A stretch of DNA of 64,000 nt, from the NCBI GenBank assembly GCA_020161845.1, contig JAIUNK010000005.1, positions 62,001 to 126,000 of the forward strand. Reading direction: 5' to 3'. Under the pieces are notes generated by a model that saw only the letters and a program-made list of their open reading frames with translations, searched no databases and had not been told where the DNA came from. Each line of letters opens with the position of its first letter. Positions within the stretch are counted from its first letter, which is position 1. The DNA comes from Actinomycetota bacterium (GTDB taxonomy: Bacteria; Actinomycetota; Actinomycetes; Actinomycetales; Dermatophilaceae). The position numbers and the translations under genes are program-made. Positions 17,679 to 25,372 of the stretch are shown here, piece by piece.

Positions 17679-18868
17679 CGGGCGGCGCCTTCGGGGTCGG
17701 GTTGCGGTCGGGTGCGCCGTTCCGGAGCCGTACGCCGTTCCGGAGCCGTACGCCGTGACCGCGCCGCCAGCGTCACCAGCACCGGGGGCAGCATGAGCAG
17801 GGCGAGGACCGTGCCGACGGAGCCGACCTGCCAGGGCGTCGGGCGAGCCGCCAGGTCTCCGGCGACCCGGACGGCGAGCCCGGCGTGCAGCACGGCGAGC
17901 GGCACCCACATCGCCCGGTGGTAGGGCAGCGGCCGTCGTGCGATGGCCGGCAGGATCACCGGGGCGTGGGCCAGCACCATCGACATCGCGAAGCCGAGGA
18001 AGGTGGCGTGCACCGCGACGTCGTACGACGCCTGGTCGTCGGCCCGACCGCCCAGCAGCCAGACCGCCCCGGCGAGGCCGAGCCAGAAGTACCCCAGCAG
18101 CATCGCCGCGGCACTGAACCGGGGCAGCCCGCTGGACCGGATGGTGCGGCGGGCCACGTCGTACCGCGCCAGCCAGGCCACCAGCGCGATCAGCACCGCA
18201 CCGAACGCCCGAGCGCCCGGGTCCGGGGCCAGCAGCCCGACCCCCGCGGCGACGACGAGCGCGACGCTCAGGGCGAGGACGACGTTCTCCCCGCCGGACG
18301 GCAGCGCGAGCCGGGCCAGGTCGACCCGCTCCGCGGCGATGGTGGTGACGATGAAGGCCACCAGCCAGGCGACCAGGGCCGGGACGTCCAGGCGCAGCCA
18401 CAGCAGGGCGGCGACCAGCGCCGACAGGGCGCCCAGCGACTCGACGGCCACGGAGGTGTCGCCGCGGCGGCGGTACAGGGCGACGTACAGCGCCAACAGC
18501 AGCGCCGCGCCGTCGGCGAGCAGCACCGCCCCGAGGGCCGCGGGCAGGCCCGCGGCGAGCACCAGCCCGCCGGCGCCCAGGCAGGCCGGCGCGGCGTAGC
18601 CCCACGCGGAGCGCAGCGCGACCGCGCGTTCCAGGGCGATGAGGGTGCCCAGGAAGCCGAGCACCATGAGCATTCCGTGCCGGGCGGGCAGATGCGCGCC
18701 CGCATCGCCCGCCACCGGCGCCCAGACGCCGACGAGCAGCAGCGCGGCGTTCAGGCCGGCGAGCAGGGCCAGGCCCGGCACCAGCAGGAACGCGGTCCGA
18801 ACCGGAGCCGACGCCCGGCCTTGCCCCGACGGCCGGCCCGGGCCCGGCGTACTCTCGCCGACCGCCAC
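17675..18868 (-). CDS. NnrS-like polytopic membrane protein
   Basis: The 397-residue protein is almost entirely hydrophobic, with about twelve helices. The segment HLPARHGMLMVLGFLGTLIALERA near the N-terminus resembles the His-containing second helix of NnrS proteins, which are haem/copper membrane proteins linked to nitric-oxide stress. Further His residues lie in YDVAVHATFLGFAMSMVLAHAPVILPAI and PLPYHRAMW, suitable as metal or haem ligands within the membrane. The C-tail is Arg/Pro-rich with a TAPERR repeat. The GTG at 18868 lies just after the hemerythrin stop, and the stop overlaps the multicopper gene, so the three are cotranscribed. The assignment is by pattern only. Confidence 0.65.
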   Translation of the reverse strand: MAVGESTPGPGRPSGQGRASAPVRTAFLLVPGLALLAGLNAALLLVGVWAPVAGDAGAHLPARHGMLMVLGFLGTLIALERAVALRSAWGYAAPACLGAGGLVLAAGLPAALGAVLLADGAALLLALYVALYRRRGDTSVAVESLGALSALVAALLWLRLDVPALVAWLVAFIVTTIAAERVDLARLALPSGGENVVLALSVALVVAAGVGLLAPDPGARAFGAVLIALVAWLARYDVARRTIRSSGLPRFSAAAMLLGYFWLGLAGAVWLLGGRADDQASYDVAVHATFLGFAMSMVLAHAPVILPAIARRPLPYHRAMWVPLAVLHAGLAVRVAGDLAARPTPWQVGSVGTVLALLMLPPVLVTLAARSRRTAPERRTAPERRTRPQPDPEGAAR

Positions 18869-18869
18869 G

Positions 18870-19304
18870 TCAGGCCGCCGGCGGCGTCAGCTCGTGGACG
18901 CGCTCCCAGGCGCCATCGGCGAGTTCGATCGCGGAGGCGGGGAACAGGCCGTTCTCCTCGCGGTCGAAGTGGTCGCGCAGGAGCGTCTCGAAGCCCGCGA
19001 AGGTCGCGGGATCGGTGCGTACGGCAGCAAGCAGGTCGTCGATGCGGCGGTGTTCGTCGATGAGCCGGTCGATGGTCGCGGCGAATTCGTCGAGCTCGCC
19101 GAGCACCGTGAAGAGCCCGGCCTCCTCGGCCTGGGCGTGCGGGGTGAGCAGCGCGTCGAGATGGTCGGCGGCGTCGCGGATCGCGGCGGCGTCGCCACCG
19201 GCGCAGGCGCGCCGCAGCGTCCCGGTCCGGTTGACCATCTCGACGTGCTCGGTCATGAACCGTCCGACGCACTCGACGGCCTCACACCCGCAATAGGAGC
19301 ACAC
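18870..19304 (-). CDS. Hemerythrin (HHE) domain protein with N-terminal CxxCxC
   Basis: The 144-residue four-helix protein has the paired His/Glu pattern of hemerythrin-like diiron sites: TEHVEMV, LTPHAQAEEAGLF, DEHRRIDDLL and LRDHFDREENGLF. It starts with MCSYCGCEA, a Cys cluster often found before such domains in actinobacteria. Relatives include RIC/YtfE proteins that repair Fe-S clusters after nitrosative damage, which fits the multicopper and NnrS-like neighbours. It lies 3 bases from the DUF2249 gene and 1 base from the NnrS-like gene. Gas sensing or NO binding is an inference. Confidence 0.82.
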   Translation of the reverse strand: MCSYCGCEAVECVGRFMTEHVEMVNRTGTLRRACAGGDAAAIRDAADHLDALLTPHAQAEEAGLFTVLGELDEFAATIDRLIDEHRRIDDLLAAVRTDPATFAGFETLLRDHFDREENGLFPASAIELADGAWERVHELTPPAA

Positions 19305-19307
19305 GAC

Positions 19308-19607
19308 TCAGGACACCCGCTCCAACAGGATCTTCCAGGCGTCGGGGCCTTGCTGGACGTACCGGTGCCGCACCGCCTCGCCCTCGCGTTCGGCGATCTG
19401 CGCGAGCAGCGGCAGGGGGTCGTGCGGGGCCACCAGAATCATCGCCGCACCCGGGCGGACCTGCGCGAGCGCGCCGAGGATGGCGCCGTGCCGGATCGCG
19501 TGCGGGATCTGGCGGGCGTCGAGCTCCGGGACCCCGTGGTCGTGCCCGCAGTCGCAGCCGCCGGACGGCTGCACCTCGGTCAGGGGTATGGCCTGCTGTT
19601 CGGTCAT
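19308..19607 (-). CDS. DUF2249 domain protein (first copy)
   Basis: The 99-residue protein has the DUF2249 (TusA-like fold) signature: VPELDARQIPHAIRHGAIL, VAPHDPLPLLAQI and YVQQGPDAWKILLERVS. A short Cys/His-rich lead (GGCDCGHDHG) could bind metal. DUF2249 genes often accompany hemerythrins and denitrification proteins, and here it heads the minus-strand operon running through the hemerythrin, NnrS-like and multicopper genes. A near-duplicate lies at 20463-20759 on the far side of the regulator. The biochemical role is unknown. Confidence 0.85.
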   Translation of the reverse strand: MTEQQAIPLTEVQPSGGCDCGHDHGVPELDARQIPHAIRHGAILGALAQVRPGAAMILVAPHDPLPLLAQIAEREGEAVRHRYVQQGPDAWKILLERVS

Positions 19608-19647
19608 CGGGCTGGTCCTCCGGTCACGTAGTTAGTACACTCGATAT
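19608..19647. promoter_or_regulatory. Compact divergent control region
   Basis: Only 40 bases separate the divergent DUF2249-led operon and the Fe-S type regulator. Promoters and the regulator's operator for both directions must overlap here or extend into the coding ends. The AT-rich core TAGTTAGTACACTCGATATG stands out in GC-rich surroundings and is the likely binding site. Confidence 0.5.
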
Positions 19648-20433
19648 GTGGAAATTATGCCCGGGTACGGGCCGGCGTCAACTCCCGACGTCGCGGGCAT
19701 CGGCGCGGCCCGGATGCGGGTCCTGCGCGCCCTGCAGGGCGCCGCCGACCAGGGCGAAGCCACCACCGTGGGGAGTCTCGCCGCGCTGCTGGACGCCCAT
19801 CCGAACGGGGTGCGGCGCCACCTCGCCGACCTGGTGCAGCAGGGGCTCGCCGCCACCGTGGGCGCGGCCAGCGAAGGGCGCGGCCGACCGTCGGTGGCCT
19901 ACCAGGCGACCGCGCTCGGCCGATCCGCCGTGGCCGCGGCCGGGGCGCCGATCTCCGCCGAATACCTCGGGATGGCTGCGGCCTTCGCCCGCCATCTCAC
20001 CGCCCGATCCGCCACCCCGGCGAGCGAGGCGCGCGAGATCGGTCGACACTGGGGCACCACCCTCGCCGAGGGCCCGCCGGCTCCCGCCTCGGATGCGGCC
20101 GCCTCGGGTGCGGCCGCCTCGGATGCGGCCGCCTCAGGTGCGGCCGGCGGTACGCCGAGTGCCGCGGACCCTCCGCGACGTCGGGTGCTGAGGCTTCTTG
20201 AGGGACTGGGGTTCTCGCCGCTGCACCGCCCGGACGGCAGCGTCGCGCTGCGGACCTGCCCGCTGTTGGACGCGGCCCGGGCGAACCCAGAGGTCCTGTG
20301 CGAGGTGCACCTGGGGATGGTGCAGGGCGCCTCCGCGGCCTTCGGCGGCCCCGGCGACGGCGGCGAGCTGCTGCCGTTCGCGGAGCCGGGGGCGTGCGTG
20401 CTGCGGCTCCCGGACGTCCGCGCGGCGGGCTGA
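19648..20433 (+). CDS. Winged-helix regulator with C-terminal cysteines (SufR/ArsR-like)
   Basis: The protein of about 261 residues has an N-terminal winged HTH (residues about 18-75: RVLRALQGAADQGEATTVGS, then HPNGVRRHLADLVQQGLAA and the wing GRGRPSVAYQ). Its C-terminal half matches regulators that hold an Fe-S cluster: CPLLDAARANPEVLCEVHLGM and a final Cys in GACVLRL. A cluster there could sense NO or oxygen, which suits the adjacent operon. A low-complexity Ala/Ser/Asp stretch (20091-20150) separates the halves. The start is the GTG at 19648; the ATG at 19657 is an alternative. It probably controls the divergent operon. Confidence 0.75.
   Translation: MEIMPGYGPASTPDVAGIGAARMRVLRALQGAADQGEATTVGSLAALLDAHPNGVRRHLADLVQQGLAATVGAASEGRGRPSVAYQATALGRSAVAAAGAPISAEYLGMAAAFARHLTARSATPASEAREIGRHWGTTLAEGPPAPASDAAASGAAASDAAASGAAGGTPSAADPPRRRVLRLLEGLGFSPLHRPDGSVALRTCPLLDAARANPEVLCEVHLGMVQGASAAFGGPGDGGELLPFAEPGACVLRLPDVRAAG
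20091..20150. repeat. 15-bp in-frame tandem repeat inside the regulator gene
   Basis: Units of 15 bases (GGATGCGGCCGCCTC and a one-base variant) occur three times, with a degraded fourth. They code alternating DAAAS and GAAAS pentapeptides, which form a flexible linker. Copy number may vary by slippage. Confidence 0.7.
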
Positions 20434-20462
20434 TCGGCTCGCCTGGTCGTGGGGCGACCGGC

Positions 20463-20759
20463 TCAGGCGACGCGCTCGAGCAGCACCTTCCACACGTCGG
20501 GGCCACGCTGGACGTAGGAATAGCGGACTCGGTCGCCCTCGCGCTCGTCGATCTGGGCCAGCAGGGGGAACGGGTCGTGCGGGGCGGCCACGATGAGCGC
20601 GTCACCCGGCTGCACATCGCCGAGGGCACCGAGGATCGCGCCGTGCCGCACGGTGGCGGGGATCAGTCGGGCATCGACCTCGGGGATCTCGTCGTCGTGC
20701 TGCCTGTCGCTAGCACCCGGTGCGGGAGCTGCGTCGGGCGCGCCTGCCTCGTCGTTCAT
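20463..20759 (-). CDS. DUF2249 domain protein (second copy)
   Basis: The 98-residue protein is a close paralogue of the 19308-19607 product. IPEVDARLIPATVRHGAILG, VAAPHDPFPLLAQIDEREGD and YVQRGPDVWKVLLERVA differ at only a few positions from the first copy. It lacks the CDCGHDHG lead and has an acidic, Ala/Pro-rich N-terminus instead. The ATG at 20759 follows GGAAGGACC closely, so it is preferred over 20780. It converges on the regulator gene with a 29-base gap and appears to be transcribed alone. The role is unknown. Confidence 0.83.
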   Translation of the reverse strand: MNDEAGAPDAAPAPGASDRQHDDEIPEVDARLIPATVRHGAILGALGDVQPGDALIVAAPHDPFPLLAQIDEREGDRVRYSYVQRGPDVWKVLLERVA

Positions 20760-20799
20760 CGTGGTCCTTCCGGAGGTCATTGCTTGCCTCTGTGCTGAT

Positions 20800-20831
20800 C
20801 CTCATCGACCGTAAGGTCGCGCACGATGAGG
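20800..20831. terminator. Stem-loop between S66 peptidase and DUF2249 genes
   Basis: CCTCATC pairs with GATGAGG, and an inner GACC-GTAA-GGTC tetraloop hairpin stacks inside with a 6-base bulge. It lies 70 bases beyond the S66 peptidase stop and 40 bases before the DUF2249 start on the same strand. It could end the first transcript or regulate the second. Confidence 0.45.
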
Positions 20832-20901
20832 GTCAAACCCGTGCCACTTCTCGGCGCGCCGCGACGTCTGCCCCTGGTGCCGGCGGCGGTGTAGGCGCTC
20901 A

Positions 20902-21693
20902 TTACGCCAGCGTCTGGGTGATCCGGGAGCGCGCCGGGGAGTGCTCCACCCGGGCGAGCGCCCCGTTCACGAGCGGCAGGTACGGCGCCCAATGGCCGCA
21001 CTCCACGTCGGCGACGATGGGCACGTCGAGGCGGCCCAGGGCGTCGATGACCGCCTCGTGCTGGGTCAGCGTCGGGCTCGGCTCCGCGTAGGTCCGCCCG
21101 ACGAGCACGGCCGCAGCCCCGTCGAAGAAGCCAGCCAGGCGCAGGCCGTGCAGGTTCCGGCAGATCGTCGCGGCGTCGTCGCCGGCCGCCTCGACGTAGA
21201 CGATGAGCCCGTCGCCAAGCGCGGCGAGCGGCCGGGTGTCGAGGTAGCGCGTGCCGGCGGGGATCCGGTACGGCGTGTCCATGAGGTTCTGCCCGTGGAT
21301 GGTGGCCCACCCGGTCGTCAGCGTCAGCGGGGCGATGAGCGTCGCGATGTCGGAGAACCCCACGAACCAGGTCGGTTCGGCCCGCGCGATCGCCGGCCAG
21401 TCGAGGAGGTCGACCAGGTCGATGGCGGTCTCCCCACCCCAGGGCGGCACGACGGCGCGGATCATGGGGTCGAGCAGCATGCCTTGGAGTTCGGCGGCCC
21501 GCTCGGCCGCCGGCGCGCTGATGTGCCGGGCGCCGTCCATGCACGCGCCGACGACCACCCTCAGGCCGGCCCGGCGCACCGCCGCGACCGCCTCGTCCAG
21601 GCGGGCCTGCAGCGGACCGGACGCGCCCGAGGACGGGCTGGTCACGCCGACGACGTCGCCCGGGCGCAGCGGCGCTGGGAACTTCAGGTCCAT
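20902..21693 (-). CDS. S66-family serine peptidase (LD-carboxypeptidase/MccF-like)
   Basis: The 263-residue protein has the S66 layout. An N-terminal strand (RPGDVVGVTSPSSG) is followed by the nucleophile Ser in VGFSDIATLIAPL, the Glu in VYVEAAGDD and the His in VECGHWAPYLPL. Family members trim tetrapeptides from recycled murein (LdcA) or cleave acylated peptide antibiotics (MccF). No signal peptide is visible, so it should act in the cytoplasm. It is shorter than LdcA (about 300 residues). It lies 16 bases after the nucleotide-sugar dehydrogenase gene on the same strand, so the two are probably cotranscribed. Confidence 0.85.
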   Translation of the reverse strand: MDLKFPAPLRPGDVVGVTSPSSGASGPLQARLDEAVAAVRRAGLRVVVGACMDGARHISAPAAERAAELQGMLLDPMIRAVVPPWGGETAIDLVDLLDWPAIARAEPTWFVGFSDIATLIAPLTLTTGWATIHGQNLMDTPYRIPAGTRYLDTRPLAALGDGLIVYVEAAGDDAATICRNLHGLRLAGFFDGAAAVLVGRTYAEPSPTLTQHEAVIDALGRLDVPIVADVECGHWAPYLPLVNGALARVEHSPARSRITQTLA

Positions 21694-21709
21694 GCAAGCG
21701 ATCCGAAGT

Positions 21710-22876
21710 TCAGTCGGATCCGAACAGGTCGCGGGTGTAGACCTTGGCGGCCACGTCGGCCAGCTCGGGGGAGTGCCGGTTGGCGATGATGACATCGGCC
21801 CGGGCCTTGAAGTCGGCCAGGTCCGCCACCACCTCGGAGTGGAAGAACTCGGCGTCGTCGTACGCCGGTTCATACACGATCACCGGGATGCCCTTGGCCT
21901 TGATCCGCTTCATGATCCCCTGGATCGAGGAGGACCGGAAGTTGTCCGACCCGGCCTTCATCGTCAGCCGGTAGACCCCGACCACCGCGGGGTTCTTGGC
22001 GAGGATGTCGGTGGCGATGAAGTCCTTGCGGGTGGTGTTCGAGTCGACAATCGCTCGGATCAGGGCCTGCGGCACCTGCTCATAGTTGGCCAGCAACTGC
22101 TTGGTGTCCTTGGGCAGGCAATATCCGCCGTAGCCGAAACTGGGGTTGTTGTAATGCCCGCCGATCCGGGGGTCCAGCCCGACACCCTCGATGATCTGGC
22201 GAGTGTCGAGACCGCGCGTCGCGGCGTAGGTGTCCAATTCGTTGAAATAGCTCACCCGCATCGCCAGATAGGTGTTGGCGAACAACTTGATGGCCTCGGC
22301 CTCTGTGGATCCGGTCAGCAGCACCGGCGTGTCGGGGTCGAGTGAACCCTCCCGGAACAGCGCGGCGAGTTTCTCGGCCTCCGGCCCGGTTCCGCCGACG
22401 ACGATCCGGCTCGGGTGCAGGTTGTCAAACAGTGCCCGGCCCTCGCGCAGGAACTCCGGGCTGAACATGATCCGCAGCCCGGGGAATCGCTCGCGGGCCC
22501 CGCGTGTGAAGCCCACCGGAATCGTCGACTTGACGACCGCGACCACCCGCGAGTCGACACGTTCGAGCTCGGCGAGCACGGCATCGACGCTGCTGGTGTC
22601 GAAGAAGTTTCGCTCTTCGTCGTAATTGGTGGGGGTCGCGATGATCGCGTAGTCCGCCCCCGCGAACGCCTCCCTCGGGTCGGTCGTGGCCCGCAGGTCC
22701 AGGTCCCGGTTGCTGAGGTAGTCCTCGAGTTCGGCGTCGACGATCGGGGCCTTGCGGTCGTTGACCAGCTCGACGCGGTGCGGGTCGATGTCCAGAGCCA
22801 CCACCTGATGGCGTTGGGCGAGGATGACGGCATTGGCTAGGCCGACATAACCGAGCCCGGCGACAGCGATCTTCAT
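21710..22876 (-). CDS. ugd: UDP-glucose 6-dehydrogenase
   Basis: The 388-residue enzyme oxidises UDP-glucose to UDP-glucuronate with two NAD; the length equals that of E. coli Ugd. The dinucleotide fold is [16 protein letters not shown], the catalytic Cys is near residue 251 in [14 protein letters not shown], and the substrate-binding [11 protein letters not shown] and [19 protein letters not shown] are intact. The product feeds capsule or glycan synthesis. A start at 22876 is used because the glycine-rich fold begins there. TAGGCT ends 7 bases before it, so the message may be leaderless; the frame to 22924 is not needed. Confidence 0.92.
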   Translation of the reverse strand: MKIAVAGLGYVGLANAVILAQRHQVVALDIDPHRVELVNDRKAPIVDAELEDYLSNRDLDLRATTDPREAFAGADYAIIATPTNYDEERNFFDTSSVDAVLAELERVDSRVVAVVKSTIPVGFTRGARERFPGLRIMFSPEFLREGRALFDNLHPSRIVVGGTGPEAEKLAALFREGSLDPDTPVLLTGSTEAEAIKLFANTYLAMRVSYFNELDTYAATRGLDTRQIIEGVGLDPRIGGHYNNPSFGYGGYCLPKDTKQLLANYEQVPQALIRAIVDSNTTRKDFIATDILAKNPAVVGVYRLTMKAGSDNFRSSSIQGIMKRIKAKGIPVIVYEPAYDDAEFFHSEVVADLADFKARADVIIANRHSPELADVAAKVYTRDLFGSD

Positions 22877-23388
22877 GCGGTCCAGCCTAAGTCCGCTCGC
22901 CATGCCGGCCGGATCGGGGCTCATGGACGGTCGTCCGGTCGGCGCAGAACTCGGCGTGAACCGGATCGGTGAGCGTGTCGATCGCCCCGTACGGCGCCCG
23001 TGGTGACCGTTCGTCGGTTCCCGCCGGATATGACGGATCCCCTGGTCACGGTGATGATGCGGTCACCCTAGACACAGAACGTTCGGTCGGAAATACTTGG
23101 TGGTCGCCGGGCCTGTGTGAGCCAGACAACACTGAACGAGTCTCTCGTCTGGTTGCGCATGCTCGGCGGCAAGGGTCGCGACAGACATCGACGTCACACA
23201 CGACGCCCGGGGTCGATCACGCCCGCAGACGAATAGCCGTGACGGTCCTCCGGAGGATGGCGTCGACAGGCCGCGACCCGACCTGTGCCGCCCCCGGACC
23301 CGACCGGCAGGCTCCTCGTCTCAACGTCACCGACGCCTCAGGCGACCTCGACCGGAGGGCCCGCCGGCTTGGGAAGGAACTGCACGTC
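22877..23388. other. 512-bp gap between ugd and the acetate-transport operon
   Basis: No gene is supported here. It must hold the divergent promoters of ugd and the DUF485-actP operon. Visible structure includes the operator-like site at 23074-23094, a CCAGAC/GTCTGG stem-loop around 23121-23153, and the palindrome TCCTCCGGAGGA near 23248. A long leader for the DUF485 transcript is possible. Confidence 0.6.
23074..23094 (+). promoter_or_regulatory. Candidate TetR operator (site E), upstream of DUF485-actP
   Basis: ACAGAACG-TTCGGT-CGGAAAT matches the site before the thiolase gene (46255-46275, read on the minus strand) at 18 of 21 positions. It reads on the same strand as the genes it precedes. 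A TAGACA overlaps its first bases and could be a -10 box. It lies 294 bases before the DUF485 start. Confidence 0.5.
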
Positions 23389-23706
23389 ATGCCTCAAGAG
23401 CACGATCTAGAACACGGCCGCTATTACCGAGGGATGGTCGACGCCCGAAGGAAACTCGTTTGGCCACTGGTCATCAGCACCGTGGTCTTCTTCTTCCTGC
23501 AGCAGGTGCTGACCAATTTCACCTCCGCGCTGGACGGGATCCCCTTCACTGGGATGAGCGCGGCCTACCTCTACGCCTTCGCTCAGTTCTTCTTCGCCGT
23601 CATCCTGACGTCGATCTACCGCAGCCGGATGCGTCGGTTCGAGCGTGAGCTCGAGCCCTACAAGCCGACCCATGCCCTCGCTGTCGATGGTGGTGGCCAC
23701 CTGTGA
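23389..23706 (+). CDS. DUF485 (YjcH-type) small membrane protein
   Basis: The 105-residue protein has two hydrophobic helices (about 25-45, VWPLVISTVVFFFLQQVL, and 60-82, AYLYAFAQFFFAVILTSIY), an acidic/His-rich N-terminus and a basic loop after helix 2 (RSRMRRFERELEPY). DUF485 proteins are nearly always paired with ActP-type acetate symporters, and here the stop overlaps the actP GTG start. GGGAAGGA lies 9 bases before the ATG. It probably stabilises or assists the symporter. Confidence 0.88.
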   Translation: MPQEHDLEHGRYYRGMVDARRKLVWPLVISTVVFFFLQQVLTNFTSALDGIPFTGMSAAYLYAFAQFFFAVILTSIYRSRMRRFERELEPYKPTHALAVDGGGHL

Positions 23707-25271
23707 GCAGCCAAGCCGCAGTCCTCTTCGTCGTCCTCGTCGGGATCACTCTCGGCATCACCTATTGGGCGGGTAAGCGCAACAAGAGTGTCGAGTCCCA
23801 CCTGGTCGCCAAGGGCGCCATCTCGGGGCGGGCCAACGGTGTCGCCATTGCCGGTGACTTCATCTCGGCGGCGACCTTCCTCGGCACCACCGGCGCCATC
23901 GCCCTGCAGGGTTTCAACGGCTTCTACCTGGCCGTGTATATCCCGATCTCCTATCTGTTGTGCATGCTGCTCGTCGCCGAGCCGCTGCGTAACCTCGGCA
24001 AGTTCACCCTCGGTGACGTGCTCGCGACTCGGTTCCCGCAGAACAGCGTCCGGGCCGTGATTGCCGTGGCATCGATCGTCGTGTCGCTGCTCTACATCGT
24101 CGCCCAGTTCGTCGGTGCCGCCCTGCTCATCCAGTTGCTGTTCAAGATCGAATACTGGGTGGCCGCCGTGGCCATCGGCCTGCTGACGCTCGTCTACACG
24201 CTGTTCGGTGGCATGATCGCCACGACCTACATCCAGATCGTCAAGACCGGGATCTTGCTCTTCTGTGGCGCGCTGCTGCTCGTCCTGGTGCTGAGCAAGT
24301 TCGGCTGGAACCCGATGATGGTGTTCCAGGAGGCCGCCGCGACCAGCCAGAACAAGGCCATCCTGCCCATCCGGGCCGGGACGTGGCCCCAGCTGGAGCA
24401 GTTCTCGATGATCTTCGGCGTGACGCTGGGTGTCCTCGGTCTGCCGCACGTCATGATCCGGTTCCTCACCGTCAAGGACGGGGCGGCCGCCCGCACCTCG
24501 GCGGTCTCCGCGATCTGGATCTTCGCGGTCTTCCTGATCACCCTTCCCGTCATCTCCTACGGCGCGATGCTGCTGGTGGGGCAGGCCAAGATCAAGCAGA
24601 CCGCCGGTGGCGGCAACATGGCGATGCCGCTGCTGGCCAGCAACCTGGGCGGGGACCTGCTGCTGTCCTTCGTCTCGGCCGTGGCCTTCGCGACGATCCT
24701 GGCGGCGCTGTCCGGGCTGGTCATCGCCACCACCGGGTCGGTGTCCCACGACCTCTACAGCAAGCTGCTCATGAAGGGCAACGTCGAGCACCACGCGCAG
24801 CTGCGCATCGCCCGGTTGGCCACGGTGATCAGCGTGCTGATCCCGGCCTTCATCGCGTTGGCCGCCCAGAAGCAGAACGTGGCCTTCCTGGCGACCCTCG
24901 CGATTGCGGTGGCGGCCAGCAGCAACCTGCCGGCCATCCTCTTCACGATCTACTGGCGCCGCGCCACCGCCACCGGCATCGCGGTGGGCATGGTCGTCGG
25001 TCTGGTGACCGCTGTGGGCATCATTCTGATCAGCCCGGCCTTCCAGTCCCCGGAGACCGCGTTGATCAAGCTCAGCAGCCCGGGCATCTTCTCCATCCCG
25101 GTCGGCTTCCTGGTCATGTGGCTGGTCTCGTTGGCCACGCAGCCCAAGGGTGAGGCCCGGGCAGTCGCGGACGAGAACTACCATCGGGTGCACACCCAGG
25201 CCGTGACCGGCTACGACCCGCGGGTCCTGCGGGCCGCCGCCACTGCCGAGGCAGGGACGTCCGCCAGCTGA
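23703..25271 (+). CDS. actP: Cation/acetate symporter ActP (SSS family)
   Basis: The 522-residue sodium:solute symporter has about 13 helices and probably imports acetate or other short monocarboxylates. Family marks are the N-terminal AGKRNKSVESHLVAKGAISG, the GDFISAATFLGTTGAIALQG motif of acetate symporters, and the inter-helix GGMIATTYIQIVKTGILL. The GTG at 23703 overlaps the DUF485 stop. Acetate uptake fits a strain that turns acetyl-CoA into polyhydroxybutyrate. Glycolate or propionate are alternative substrates. Confidence 0.9.
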   Translation: MSSQAAVLFVVLVGITLGITYWAGKRNKSVESHLVAKGAISGRANGVAIAGDFISAATFLGTTGAIALQGFNGFYLAVYIPISYLLCMLLVAEPLRNLGKFTLGDVLATRFPQNSVRAVIAVASIVVSLLYIVAQFVGAALLIQLLFKIEYWVAAVAIGLLTLVYTLFGGMIATTYIQIVKTGILLFCGALLLVLVLSKFGWNPMMVFQEAAATSQNKAILPIRAGTWPQLEQFSMIFGVTLGVLGLPHVMIRFLTVKDGAAARTSAVSAIWIFAVFLITLPVISYGAMLLVGQAKIKQTAGGGNMAMPLLASNLGGDLLLSFVSAVAFATILAALSGLVIATTGSVSHDLYSKLLMKGNVEHHAQLRIARLATVISVLIPAFIALAAQKQNVAFLATLAIAVAASSNLPAILFTIYWRRATATGIAVGMVVGLVTAVGIILISPAFQSPETALIKLSSPGIFSIPVGFLVMWLVSLATQPKGEARAVADENYHRVHTQAVTGYDPRVLRAAATAEAGTSAS

Positions 25272-25280
25272 TCCGCTCCG

Positions 25281-25320
25281 CGTCAGTGCGCGTCAGTGCG
25301 CATTAGTGCGCATCAATCGC
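25281..25320. repeat. Four 10-bp tandem repeats
   Basis: CGTCAGTGCG, CGTCAGTGCG, CATTAGTGCG and CATCAATCGC follow one another exactly in register, from intact to decayed. They begin 9 bases after the actP stop and abut a perfect hairpin. The 10-bp period places each unit on the same face of the helix. Confidence 0.75.
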
Positions 25321-25353
25321 CGGGCCGGCCGACCATCGTCGGCCGGCCCGGCG
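25318..25353 (+). terminator. Hairpin terminator after actP
   Basis: A perfect 15-bp stem (CGCCGGGCCGGCCGA with TCGGCCGGCCCGGCG) with a 6-base loop lies 46 bases beyond actP and 19 bases before the next start. The close spacing means it could instead attenuate the following MFS gene. Confidence 0.7.
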
Positions 25354-25372
25354 CCTGTTGGGGAAGGACCCC

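Noticed and set aside
14898-18605. Single 1235-codon protein including the NnrS-like region
   Set aside because: The upstream 309 codons are an alternative frame of the NnrS-like gene; the ATG at 17678 with an ATGA overlap is the better start.
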